Translations under genes and position numbers: made by a program
The notes under the pieces: generated by a model
The model's input: only the letters and a program-made list of their open reading frames with translations
The model's database searches: none
What the model was told of the DNA's origin: nothing
NCBI RefSeq assembly: GCF_001625695.1
Contig: NZ_AUXY01000053.1
Span: 62,001 to 126,000, forward strand
Source: Pseudoalteromonas luteoviolacea H33-S
Lineage (GTDB): Bacteria > Pseudomonadota > Gammaproteobacteria > Enterobacterales > Alteromonadaceae
DNA: 64,000 bases
Reading direction: 5' to 3'
Part shown: positions 8,853 to 16,469 of the stretch, one piece after another
Numbering within the stretch: position 1 is the stretch's first letter
Layout: every line of letters begins with the position of its first letter

Positions 8853-9047
8853 TTAGCACCAATACGTATTACAAAGTAAAGTTTCACATTCAGGATGCTG
8901 TGATGGACAGGTTGTGGTGCCACACATCACTAACTCTGTGTAACAGCGCCTGCTATTGTATGCGCCTGCAACGTACTGAGTTTGTTTTGCTGCCAGTGTT
9001 TTTTGGTCTTTGTTTAATAACTTAATTTGTTTCTTTTTAAGTTTCAT
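8853..9047 (-). CDS. Cys-rich putative RiPP-like precursor peptide, leader ending VAGA
   Basis: A 64-residue peptide with a strong AAGGAG five bases before its ATG. It begins MKLKKKQIKLLNKDQKTL, then QTQYVAGAY marks the expected leader end near residue 29. The 35-residue tail carries six Cys (RRC, VMC, TTTC, PEC, LLC, YWC) and ends in Cys, with several Thr and Ser. Such a tail could form disulfides or thioether rings. The start is the same as in the genes at 3158, 9303, 44699 and 45064, but the tail is unrelated to theirs. No LanB/LanC/LanM-like enzyme is in the window, so modification would have to come from elsewhere, or the peptide is only oxidised. Confidence 0.68.
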   Translation of the reverse strand: MKLKKKQIKLLNKDQKTLAAKQTQYVAGAYNSRRCYTELVMCGTTTCPSQHPECETLLCNTYWC

Positions 9048-9302
9048 ATTTTCTCCTTAAAATACTATTTACAATAAGTTCGATTTAGTGTGAACACAGC
9101 TACATGGACTTTTAACTTAATGAAAAAAATCCATCGGCTAAAATTTTTAAATAGTTTAAATCGGGCCTCATAAAAAATGCAGGAAAATGCATTTTATATA
9201 TCAAGCGCTTCAATAAAATACCATCATGTAGCGATCATTAAAATGTGCACAGATGGTATTTTATGGGGTGGCTGCTTGAAAATCAGCAGTCAAATCACCT
9301 TA

Positions 9303-9476
9303 TTATCTAGTTACACAGCCGCGTCTGCCAGTCCAGCAGATAACTGGGTTTGTAGGACGACAAACTGGGTAAATTGACGGCTCAGCACCTCCACCAACTT
9401 GTGGTGTTGCGTTGTGATTTAATTCATTGCTTTTATTTAGGTTTTTTAGATTTTTCTTTATTAGTTTCACTTTCAT
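9303..9476 (-). CDS. putative RiPP-like precursor peptide, leader ending ATPQVGGG
   Basis: A 57-residue peptide preceded by AAGGA eight bases before the ATG. It begins MKVKLIKKNLKNLNKSNEL, and ATPQVGGG (residues 23-30) gives the clearest triple-Gly leader end in the set together with the one at 44699. The tail has three Cys (YPVC, VICW, RRGC), three Pro in the first part and two Arg before the last Cys. It lies 256 bases upstream of the Cys-rich peptide gene, on the same strand, with its own ribosome binding site, so the two may be separate units or a two-gene cluster. Function unknown; the call rests on leader similarity only. Confidence 0.66.
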   Translation of the reverse strand: MKVKLIKKNLKNLNKSNELNHNATPQVGGGAEPSIYPVCRPTNPVICWTGRRGCVTR

Positions 9477-9618
9477 TATTATTTTCCTTATTTAAACATA
9501 ATTGCCAATTTATGTTATTAACTTGATTTAAAAAAGTAAATGAAAAGTTTTATTAAAAGGTGGCTGAGCCTAAAAATTTAGTTTAAATATAAAATAAAAG
9601 CATGAATTTCATATGGTT

Positions 9619-10626
9619 TCATATTGGATTATTTTGCTCTTTTCTTTGCGCTTTATTTTGATATAGGGCTTGATCTGCTAGTTCAAGCAATTGCTCAATC
9701 GCGGTGTCGGCTGTAACTTCGCATACGCCAAAGCTCATACCGAGTGCAACACTGTCTACAGAGAGTTTAGATGGAACTAAATTTTGGATGCGGGCAATAA
9801 AAGTTTCGGCAGTGTATGCGTTCATACCGGGTATGAGTAACATGAACTCATCTCCTCCTAGCCTAAATAGCTTGTCATTCTTGCGGGTATATTGTTGAAC
9901 CAATTTCACGAAGTTGACTAACATTTCATCCCCGATCCCATGGCCTAATTTGTCATTCAAGGTCTTAAAGTTATCTAAATCTATCATGATGATAGAGCAG
10001 GTTTGGCCATATCTTGTTACTCGTTCTGATTCAAGCTCAATATTTTCTATGAGCGTTCGTCGATTGAGTGCGCCGGTTAATGGATCTTTCGTTGCAACAT
10101 TTTCAGCAGCTTGAATGGCTTCATTATACGTCCTCACGATAACTGCTGTTAATAACATGACAAGACCGGAAGACATTGCCGACCTTAGTGCTATCTCTAT
10201 ATGTAAGTTCATAAAGGTTAAATATGTAATAACAGCCCAGCAGCTACTGTTTGTAAAACAGGCCATTTTAAATGGAAAGACCATAAATACGCCAACGAGA
10301 AAAGCAGGCAACCAAATTACGGCAATAATGGGAGATTGAAAGGAAAAATATATCAGCGTACTTCCCAAGACTGCACTCAAAACAATGCACTTTAATACAC
10401 TAAGGCGTCCTTGGAATAAACGCACTGCTGTAAACAGGAGCGCAGCAATTACAATCACCACAGCAACAGCTAAGCCATAACTATTACTGATAGCGTAACG
10501 TACCGGGTAATAAAGTAAAAACGCAGCCGTCACAATAAGTAAATAAGCAGCGTATGTTGGATATCGATTGATCAGAATTGGTTGTGCTTTAGTCAGTGCC
10601 CCAAAGCGCTCTTTTAACTTAAGAAT
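9619..10626 (-). CDS. membrane GGDEF diguanylate cyclase, probable non-standard (ATT) start
   Basis: The C-terminal GGDEF domain has an intact RLGGDEFML active site, with the inhibitory I-site R-K-N-D placed exactly five residues before GGDEF, so it should make cyclic-di-GMP from two GTP. The N-terminal half has about five to six membrane helices. The only common start codon in frame (GTG at 10533) falls inside the first helix. The frame stays open another 45 codons upstream, reading KLKERFGALTKAQPI, without any ATG, GTG or TTG. An ATT at 10626 sits seven bases after GAAGG and would give 335 residues. Alternatives are a short frameshift or initiation at 10533 with a clipped N-terminus. Confidence 0.75.
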   Translation of the reverse strand: MLKLKERFGALTKAQPILINRYPTYAAYLLIVTAAFLLYYPVRYAISNSYGLAVAVVIVIAALLFTAVRLFQGRLSVLKCIVLSAVLGSTLIYFSFQSPIIAVIWLPAFLVGVFMVFPFKMACFTNSSCWAVITYLTFMNLHIEIALRSAMSSGLVMLLTAVIVRTYNEAIQAAENVATKDPLTGALNRRTLIENIELESERVTRYGQTCSIIMIDLDNFKTLNDKLGHGIGDEMLVNFVKLVQQYTRKNDKLFRLGGDEFMLLIPGMNAYTAETFIARIQNLVPSKLSVDSVALGMSFGVCEVTADTAIEQLLELADQALYQNKAQRKEQNNPI

Positions 10627-10980
10627 AGGAATACCTTCAAAAAATAAAATATCTACAAGTATAAGTGTAAATCACAATTTTAAATCATCAATAGTGTCCC
10701 TTTTTTGAACGCGGACATGCCGTTATTTACACGTGTTGACTCTGTCGTTTGTGTCGTACTGGATGACAATATGGGAAATCCAATAAGGGTGAGCTGGCTT
10801 TATAATCTTGCTGTTTGGAAGGTCTCATTGTTTAGCAGGGGAGCTTTTTTTAATTTATCTTACCTTTATGTGAGTCAAATGCACGTATGATTAAAATATG
10901 AAATCGAGCGCTTTTTCGAAGCATTGGTACAAGAGGGCATCCCCATGAATGTTAAGCCCTCAATACTTTTTATACTGCAA
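10627..10980. other. intergenic region, promoter of the GGDEF gene
   Basis: About 350 bases. On the minus strand TTTACA followed by AT-rich sequence (about 10640-10680) could be the GGDEF promoter. GAGGGC / GCCCTC at about 10934-10962 is a possible hairpin. The plus-strand frame at 10705-10890 has no ribosome binding site and no recognisable content. Confidence 0.4.
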
Positions 10981-11214
10981 TTAGTTGATATGTCTCTGAC
11001 TGATAAGCTTATAGTAGCCAATAGTGACTGCTAAATTTGCAGGACAAGTTACATGACCTGAAAGTTGTGTGTAGCGATACTCTCCCGCCCAAGGTGCACC
11101 CGCAACTTTTTTATATGTACATTGAGTATACTGTGCTGCTGCTTGTGCATCAAAGCTAGGAGCGGCCATGAATGACATAAGAAGTGCTGCACTTACAGTT
11201 GCTAACTTTTTCAT
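10981..11214 (-). CDS. small secreted protein of unknown function
   Basis: A 77-residue protein with ATG at 11214 behind AAGGAA. MKKLATVSAALLMSFMAAPS is a clear signal peptide, with cleavage likely after AQA near residue 24. The mature part is about 53 residues with two Cys (TQCTYKK and HVTCPAN), which can form one disulfide in the periplasm, and is rich in Tyr. No family was recognised. It is probably transcribed alone; its upstream neighbour is more than 1 kb away. Confidence 0.65.
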   Translation of the reverse strand: MKKLATVSAALLMSFMAAPSFDAQAAAQYTQCTYKKVAGAPWAGEYRYTQLSGHVTCPANLAVTIGYYKLISQRHIN

Positions 11215-12526
11215 TTGTAATTCCTTTTGATTGTTTAATAAATGCCTGTTTAAATTTGCCACCAAATGACACCGCTGTCAATTTGTGCGTTTGTTTTTTG
11301 AAGCCAATATATTAAGCATGGTGGCGCCAGCAGTCTGGTGATATTTATAAAAGTTACGAGTTCATAAAAGCCATGGTACTTAAGGAAGCTTGTCGTTATC
11401 TCTTACTCAGTGCCAATAAATTTATTTGTTCACATTAAGAACCGGTTGCTGACTCACATATTAGAGAGAATCTCAACATCGTACTATATCAGTACGAATG
11501 CCAGTCAGCAGCATTCATACAAGTTGATAAATAAGCAGAGTTAAATCATTGAAAAAATGGACTGATGAGCGAAGCTTTAGTTACCTGCCAGTGAATCTTG
11601 TATGAGTATTCTTATGTATTCAGCCTACTCACTATCGCGATGTTATTGTGCCTTAGTTCTTTCTGGAACAAGTTTTATACAGGAAATTTAAACTTTTAAA
11701 GTGATATCAAAACTGAATGCGGAAAGAATGCGTAGACAGTTTATTACCAATAAGCTTTAAATTGAGGCCAGAAAGAGGTGGTTTGCGCAATAAATTGTTC
11801 TATTCTTATTTTTATTATAGTTTTTTGCTATTAAAGCCTAGATATCTAGAGTGATTTGCTTTATTTAATTAAATGGGTTTATCGCTTGTTGTGAAACATT
11901 ATGTTAATAAATGTGAGTTAATGCAATGGGTTATATTTATGATCTACAGTTTATTGATGTTTCTATAGAACCAATCCATTATCTACAATATTGCAGATTT
12001 TAAACTTGATCGATTCTAATGTCACCCATAATTTATAAATTTGCATTTTTATTTTGTTAGTATTTTGAAATTTATGCTTTTATTTTTATTTTTATTGCCA
12101 TATTAATCCTGATGCTTGTATTGGGATGAACTTTTGTTTTTCGCTTTTTATCTATGTAAAAATAAAGTCGCTTAAGAAATGTTCACATTATGAATTGGAT
12201 AATTAATTTTATAAAAATTGTTTCTTGTAGCATTTTGGCGGTGTGAAACTTGCTGGAAAGTCATGGAAGAGTGTCATGGAAGTCGGATACGTTACAGTGG
12301 GTAAATATTAAAAGTACATCTCACATGAGTCCTTTATTAAAAGCTTTTTATGAGAAGCGTGGGATTTGGATGTTCTAATTAGATGAAGGTCCTTACATGC
12401 CCCTTTGAAGCTTGCTTTCACGATTGATTAGATCTACATCGCCAGTGGAATACTTTAACAGTGCATCATGTGCGTCGTGGCCTTAGATGCGGACCCTTTA
12501 CATTAATTTTTTAATGAGTAACTAAT
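11215..12526. other. 1.3 kb non-coding stretch with inverted repeats
   Basis: No open frame with a ribosome binding site was found on either strand. The left part (11445-11605) holds nested inverted repeats, annotated separately. The right part (11800-12250) is strongly AT-rich. A palindrome TAGATATCTA lies near 11840. It may be a decayed element or carry an unrecognised RNA. Confidence 0.5.
11445..11605. repeat. nested inverted repeats, possible structured RNA or decayed element end
   Basis: GTTGCTGACT (11445-11454) pairs with AGTCAGCAGC (11503-11512), nine of ten positions. Between them are a GAGA/TCTC mini-hairpin and a perfect TCGTACT / AGTACGA hairpin (11479-11485 with 11491-11497), giving a branched, two-armed shape. 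Immediately after it, TCATACAAG (11515-11523) pairs perfectly with CTTGTATGA (11597-11605) across a 73-base loop. Confidence 0.45.
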
Positions 12527-13051
12527 ATGAAACTAACAACATTGCTTGTTGCAGCCAGTCTGGCTTTTTCATCTTTATCAGTAAAAGCAGCAACAGATAC
12601 ATCTGCTTATCGCTTTCAAGCTTATTTTGATAATGTATTAAACAGTCGCTGTGCAGCTAAACCAAGCGAATCAAATGCAATCAGCAGAATAGATTGGGCT
12701 TTAAGGCAAAGAGTTATTACAAATGACGCTGCAAATTGGGGGAAACAGTTTAAGTACTATCCTATTGTTGATTTCTTTGATAGTTCCATTGCTGTGATTT
12801 GTAGCTATCAGGTTGCCCCCAGTTCAACAATGACATTGGAGCGCTTCAAAAGATTAGCTGATAGCTTCAATATGCATACACGTTGTGTTGTTAGCCCAGA
12901 TATAAACGAGATATATGCACGTATTGATTCAATTGTGAATGATGGTTATATCACAAATGATGCTGGTTTATGGGCGAGATACAACGGATACCTGCCTATT
13001 GTTGATTTATTTGCAGATAGAGTTATTGGCGCCTGTCCATTTCGACGTTAG
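12527..13051 (+). CDS. secreted protein with two tandem Cys-containing repeats
   Basis: A 174-residue protein with a clean signal peptide (cleavage after VKA, residue 21). The mature chain is an internal duplication. Repeat 1 (about residues 38-96) and repeat 2 (about 119-174) share the order C-x2-[KS]-P, RID, [GR]-x-ITNDA-x2-W, Y-x-PIVD-[FL]-F, then a final Cys. Each unit can form one disulfide. The ITNDA and PIVD blocks are nearly identical between the copies, so they are structurally important. No known domain was recognised. It is isolated, with a terminator-like hairpin 36 bases after the stop. Confidence 0.72.
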   Translation: MKLTTLLVAASLAFSSLSVKAATDTSAYRFQAYFDNVLNSRCAAKPSESNAISRIDWALRQRVITNDAANWGKQFKYYPIVDFFDSSIAVICSYQVAPSSTMTLERFKRLADSFNMHTRCVVSPDINEIYARIDSIVNDGYITNDAGLWARYNGYLPIVDLFADRVIGACPFRR

Positions 13052-13382
13052 ATAAATATGGATATGTTCGAATTCAAATAAAAGATAACCGAGCTGTACT
13101 TATACTTTCCAAAGTATAACTCGGTTTAGCCTACGTTTTTAATTAGGATGGTTTAGGGGGTAAATTTAAATTTATAAAATACGATTTTATATTAGATTAA
13201 CCTAATTGTTTTTGATAGTTGTATTCTCTGGCTGATTTTGAAAATAAATTCAATTGATTTGTATTAATTTGTAACCTGAGAAGTTCTCTTTTTATAGTGG
13301 TGATATAGTCATTTACGACATTTCAACGTGTTGTATTTATAACATCAAGCAACATAGAAATATGACATATAAGGAGAGCACA
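13052..13382. other. intergenic region with terminator and promoter of the lipoprotein gene
   Basis: About 330 AT-rich bases containing the hairpin at 13087-13126 and, toward 13360, the ribosome binding site AAGGAG of the next gene. Nothing else was recognised. Confidence 0.4.
13087..13126 (+). terminator. hairpin terminator after the repeat protein
   Basis: AACCGAG (13087-13093) pairs with CTCGGTT (13120-13126). Inside it TTATACTTT (13100-13108) pairs with AAAGTATAA (13111-13119). The long two-part stem lies 36 bases after the upstream stop codon; the trailing T-run is weak. Confidence 0.6.
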
Positions 13383-14954
13383 GTGTTTAATATAAGAAGT
13401 TTATTCTTTGTTGGAGCGGTATCCATCATTGTTTCTGGGTGCGGTGGTGGCAGTGATACAACACCTGATCCGAGATCGACAGAACCCACGCCGACAAGAC
13501 CCGCCCCAACTCCGCCAAGTGATTTAGAGCCGTTGGAGTTGTTGGAATTAATTGAAACGCAAAGCAAGCAATATGTGCTCGATTCAGTTCGTTGGATTGA
13601 AGAGCAACAAATTGATTGTACTGAGCAAGCTCAAGCGCACGAAATGTGTGATGTGCAGCGTGTTAGTTTTAGCGATGGTCAATTTGAACAATCACGTACT
13701 AAACAGACTCAAACTATTCTTGTCTTAGATTATGGGATGGATTTCCACTCTGTGTTGAGATACCGCTCAAGAGTTAAATCCACCTATAAATATAACCCAC
13801 AGTCAAACTCCTTTGTAATAGACGATCCATATATTCACACTTCAAAGCTTGGCGTTAAGTTGTTAGGAGAGGTTAACCGTTTTAGTATTACAGATGAGCG
13901 ATTTACACAGCCACAGCCTACCTTTGTGCCTGCGGCTTGGTTAACTGAATTATCAAACAAGTACCGAGCTGTTGTACCGCAAGATAGATATGACAGAGAA
14001 ACAAATCAAGCTATATACTCCCATGGAGTGCAGGTATTTGGTTACTTGGCACAGCACAATCCTCAAGCAGAATTTGTAGTTATAGACACGTCCACTTTCA
14101 CGCCTTTTTTAAATTATAAAGACGCGCTTTGTAACAACGACCTTGCTACTTTTTCTGCCAATATGAGGACTGCTGCTAGTTCACTAACCGCTGAAGTTAT
14201 TGAACAGTATGGGGTCGAGTTTATTAACTATTCGGGCGGATTTACTTTAGAATCTGTTGAACAAGCCCTGCTTCAACATGGTTGCCAAGATGCACTAAAT
14301 GCAGAGCAGCGAAATCAATTCTACATGGCAATTAAGCCTGTGTATGATGCGCTATTTGACGCGCCTAATACCTTAGCCTTTCATGCAGGTAATGAGTTTG
14401 CTGCGCAAAGCGGTGACGCTTTAGATTTAATTGATTACCCCAATCGTATTCGAGTTTCATATTATTCTACAAAAGACAAAGACACAGATTTAGCCCCTTA
14501 CGGTCAATCTGGTTGGGAAAAAGTTTTTGTTGATCATCAAGCGTATTTTAATGGCAGTAGTAGTATTGATTTGTTCATTAACCTTGGGTACTCCCCATTG
14601 GTTGGTGGGGCCGAACAAGTGACCAATAGCACGCCAAAAATGTCACCAAATACAATAGGAATGAGCTATGTCGTAGATTGGAATCACTACTCCTCGTCAT
14701 GGACGACGCCAGTAGCGACGTCATACGCGATACATGAGCAAGAGAAAATAGCCGCATCCTCAGGTGATGATTTACTTGATCCACAGCGGCTAAAATCTAA
14801 ATTACTTGCATACGATTGTCTGAGTGCAACTGAACATGTGGATCATGAAGGGCTGCTCGCATTCATAGCTAGCTCAAATGGTCTTTGTAAAATACAAGAC
14901 CCGCTGCGCCATAAAGCGGATGAGCTAAATCGTATGGGCTATCTTAGTCGATAG
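13383..14954 (+). CDS. lipoprotein with subtilase-like catalytic motifs
   Basis: A 523-residue protein. The GTG at 13383 lies seven bases after AAGGAG and is preferred over the ATG at 13362. MFNIRSLFFVGAVSIIVSGC ends in a lipobox with Cys20, followed by a Pro/Thr-rich linker (residues 28-48), so it is membrane anchored. The rest has, in the order expected of S8 subtilases, an Asp strand (LVLDYGMD), a His motif (YSHGVQVFGYL), an oxyanion-Asn motif (FHAGNEF) and a Ser motif (TTPVATSYAI, where G-T-S is usual). Spacing and order fit a divergent serine peptidase, but G-T-S is A-T-S. It could be inactive. Calling it a protease is inference. Confidence 0.62.
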   Translation: MFNIRSLFFVGAVSIIVSGCGGGSDTTPDPRSTEPTPTRPAPTPPSDLEPLELLELIETQSKQYVLDSVRWIEEQQIDCTEQAQAHEMCDVQRVSFSDGQFEQSRTKQTQTILVLDYGMDFHSVLRYRSRVKSTYKYNPQSNSFVIDDPYIHTSKLGVKLLGEVNRFSITDERFTQPQPTFVPAAWLTELSNKYRAVVPQDRYDRETNQAIYSHGVQVFGYLAQHNPQAEFVVIDTSTFTPFLNYKDALCNNDLATFSANMRTAASSLTAEVIEQYGVEFINYSGGFTLESVEQALLQHGCQDALNAEQRNQFYMAIKPVYDALFDAPNTLAFHAGNEFAAQSGDALDLIDYPNRIRVSYYSTKDKDTDLAPYGQSGWEKVFVDHQAYFNGSSSIDLFINLGYSPLVGGAEQVTNSTPKMSPNTIGMSYVVDWNHYSSSWTTPVATSYAIHEQEKIAASSGDDLLDPQRLKSKLLAYDCLSATEHVDHEGLLAFIASSNGLCKIQDPLRHKADELNRMGYLSR

Positions 14955-14964
14955 TCACTTTTTG

Positions 14965-15008
14965 CAAACAGAGCGCAAGTGAATTGCAGTGTGGTTGTGC
15001 TCTGTTTG
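14965..15008. terminator. convergent hairpin between lipoprotein genes
   Basis: CAAACAGAGC (14965-14974) and GCTCTGTTTG (14999-15008) form a perfect ten-pair stem with a 24-base loop. It lies between two convergent genes, so it probably serves both. Confidence 0.6.
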
Positions 15009-15017
15009 TAAGGGCGA

Positions 15018-15653
15018 CTACAATGACTCCGCGGATTTGACCACTTTTTGCGGCGCTTCTCGCCAAGAAAATCGGCCATCGTAAGATTGGCAAACTAATG
15101 TTGTATTTTCAGCATCGGCTAAATATATCTGGTTCGTTTTTGAGGCAGGGTAGCTAAAATAGTCACTGCATTTTGCACTTTGCCCGGGGCCCACTACGAC
15201 CTGCGTACCGACTTTAACTTTACAACTGACGAGCATATCTAAAGGGGAGTAACTCGGGCAGATCACATTGTCTCGTCGATATTGAGAGATAGAGCCTCGG
15301 GGTTTGTCGAAGGTCCACCACTTTCCAAGTTTAGAACCAGTGTATTCACTATTCCATGCACGCCATATGGTGATCTCTTGGGTAGTGACGAACACTTGCC
15401 CTTTGCATAAGCCACCTTGTTGCTGCGGCATAACCACACCTGACGGAAGCTTTTCAGCTGGTAGGGGCACAAGCCCTGTATGCTGCTCTACCTTGCCAAT
15501 ACAGTCACTATTCACCGTTTCAAGTGCGTTTGACTCGCCCGTTACACTGGTCGTATTACAGCCAAAAAGCAGTAAAAAGCTGGAAGGTATCGCAAGTTTT
15601 CTTAATTTACTTGTGGTTGATTGGTATCGAGGTTGTTGATTTGGCAAAGACAT
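15018..15653 (-). CDS. putative lipoprotein of unknown function
   Basis: A 211-residue protein starting at an ATG behind AGGGAG. A basic N-terminus (residues 9-20) is followed by PSSFLLLFGC, a typical lipobox with the lipidated Cys near residue 32, so the mature part is probably anchored in the outer membrane. The rest is rich in Cys, Ser and Lys (for example ICPSYSPLDMLVSC and SAKCSDYF), which suggests disulfides in the periplasm. No family was recognised. It converges with the subtilase-like lipoprotein gene, with a shared hairpin terminator between them. Confidence 0.6.
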   Translation of the reverse strand: MSLPNQQPRYQSTTSKLRKLAIPSSFLLLFGCNTTSVTGESNALETVNSDCIGKVEQHTGLVPLPAEKLPSGVVMPQQQGGLCKGQVFVTTQEITIWRAWNSEYTGSKLGKWWTFDKPRGSISQYRRDNVICPSYSPLDMLVSCKVKVGTQVVVGPGQSAKCSDYFSYPASKTNQIYLADAENTTLVCQSYDGRFSWREAPQKVVKSAESL

Positions 15654-15755
15654 TTCATTGGCTCCCTGTGCTTTTCATACCGTCAGTTTAATGTGCATTG
15701 ATAAAAATGTATCTTTCATTGCATTACACGAACATTTATTAGGTCAAACAAGGTA

Positions 15756-16181
15756 TTAACGCTTGCTAAATACACTCTGCTGTTTTGCTTGGGTAAAGCC
15801 AAGTCTGTTATAAAATTCATGTGTTTCAACACGCTTGTTGTTACACCTAACTCTAAGCTCCACATTAAGTTGTTGAGCATATTGATAAGCTTGCTCAACA
15901 AGCAATTTACCCACCCCTTGTTTCCTGATTTTTGGGTCAACGACTAAACCGCCTATTTCATAAAACATATTAGAGGCTAGTCGGTGCGCTTTAAACCCGT
16001 GAAGCCAGCCAGCAATGTGTCCATTTACCTCACATACCCAGACATCATCATTGGTTGATTCAAGTAAATATTCCAGCCGCTGCTGAGCTTCGTCAGAGGT
16101 CGTATTTGAGTAGCCTAAAAAGCGTGAGAGTTCATTAATCTCATTAGCGTCAGTGATGGTCGCTTGGCGCACATGTGCCAT
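15756..16181 (-). CDS. GNAT family N-acetyltransferase
   Basis: A 141-residue protein. ATG at 16181 sits seven bases after AAGGAG, which decides the start. The GNAT core is clear: residues 1-17 are strand-helix (VRQATITDANEINEL), GGLVVDPKIRKQGVGKLLV carries the V-x-P-x-x-R-x-x-G-x-G acetyl-CoA loop, and HEFYNRLGFTQ is the C-terminal motif with the conserved Tyr. Substrate unknown. It is probably a single transcription unit divergent from recQ. Confidence 0.82.
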   Translation of the reverse strand: MAHVRQATITDANEINELSRFLGYSNTTSDEAQQRLEYLLESTNDDVWVCEVNGHIAGWLHGFKAHRLASNMFYEIGGLVVDPKIRKQGVGKLLVEQAYQYAQQLNVELRVRCNNKRVETHEFYNRLGFTQAKQQSVFSKR

Positions 16182-16469
16182 TAAATACTCCTTATAAAAA
16201 CATGGACTTCGATAATACGTGTTTGGATGTTTTGCGCACAAAAGAATAAGCGATTGGGGCAGTGTTGTTCAAATAGAAAGCGACAAATAGCACTCATTGC
16301 CTGCACGTAGTGCAAAATAAATGAAACTCGTCATATGTGAAGCAAACGTGCCCAAATAGCTGGTATCATACAATACATAATTTTCATGGGCGTGAATTAG
16401 CATTTGCTCTGCTGTTTGGTTAAATAAGATGGCCAAGGCTTATGCTCACACATCACAACGAGACACTTT

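Noticed and set aside
8792..9025. Plus-strand frame opposite the Cys-rich peptide gene
   Set aside because: It is antisense to a gene with a strong ribosome site and a shared leader; its composition is explained by the complementary strand.
10705..10890. Plus-strand 61-codon frame upstream of the GGDEF gene
   Set aside because: TTG start without a ribosome binding site, hydrophobic but unlike any protein recognised, overlaps a likely promoter region.
11445..11605. Interpretation of the inverted repeats as an integron attC site or tRNA
   Set aside because: The ends lack the attC core triplet pattern, and no anticodon arm or TPsiC-like loop could be fitted.
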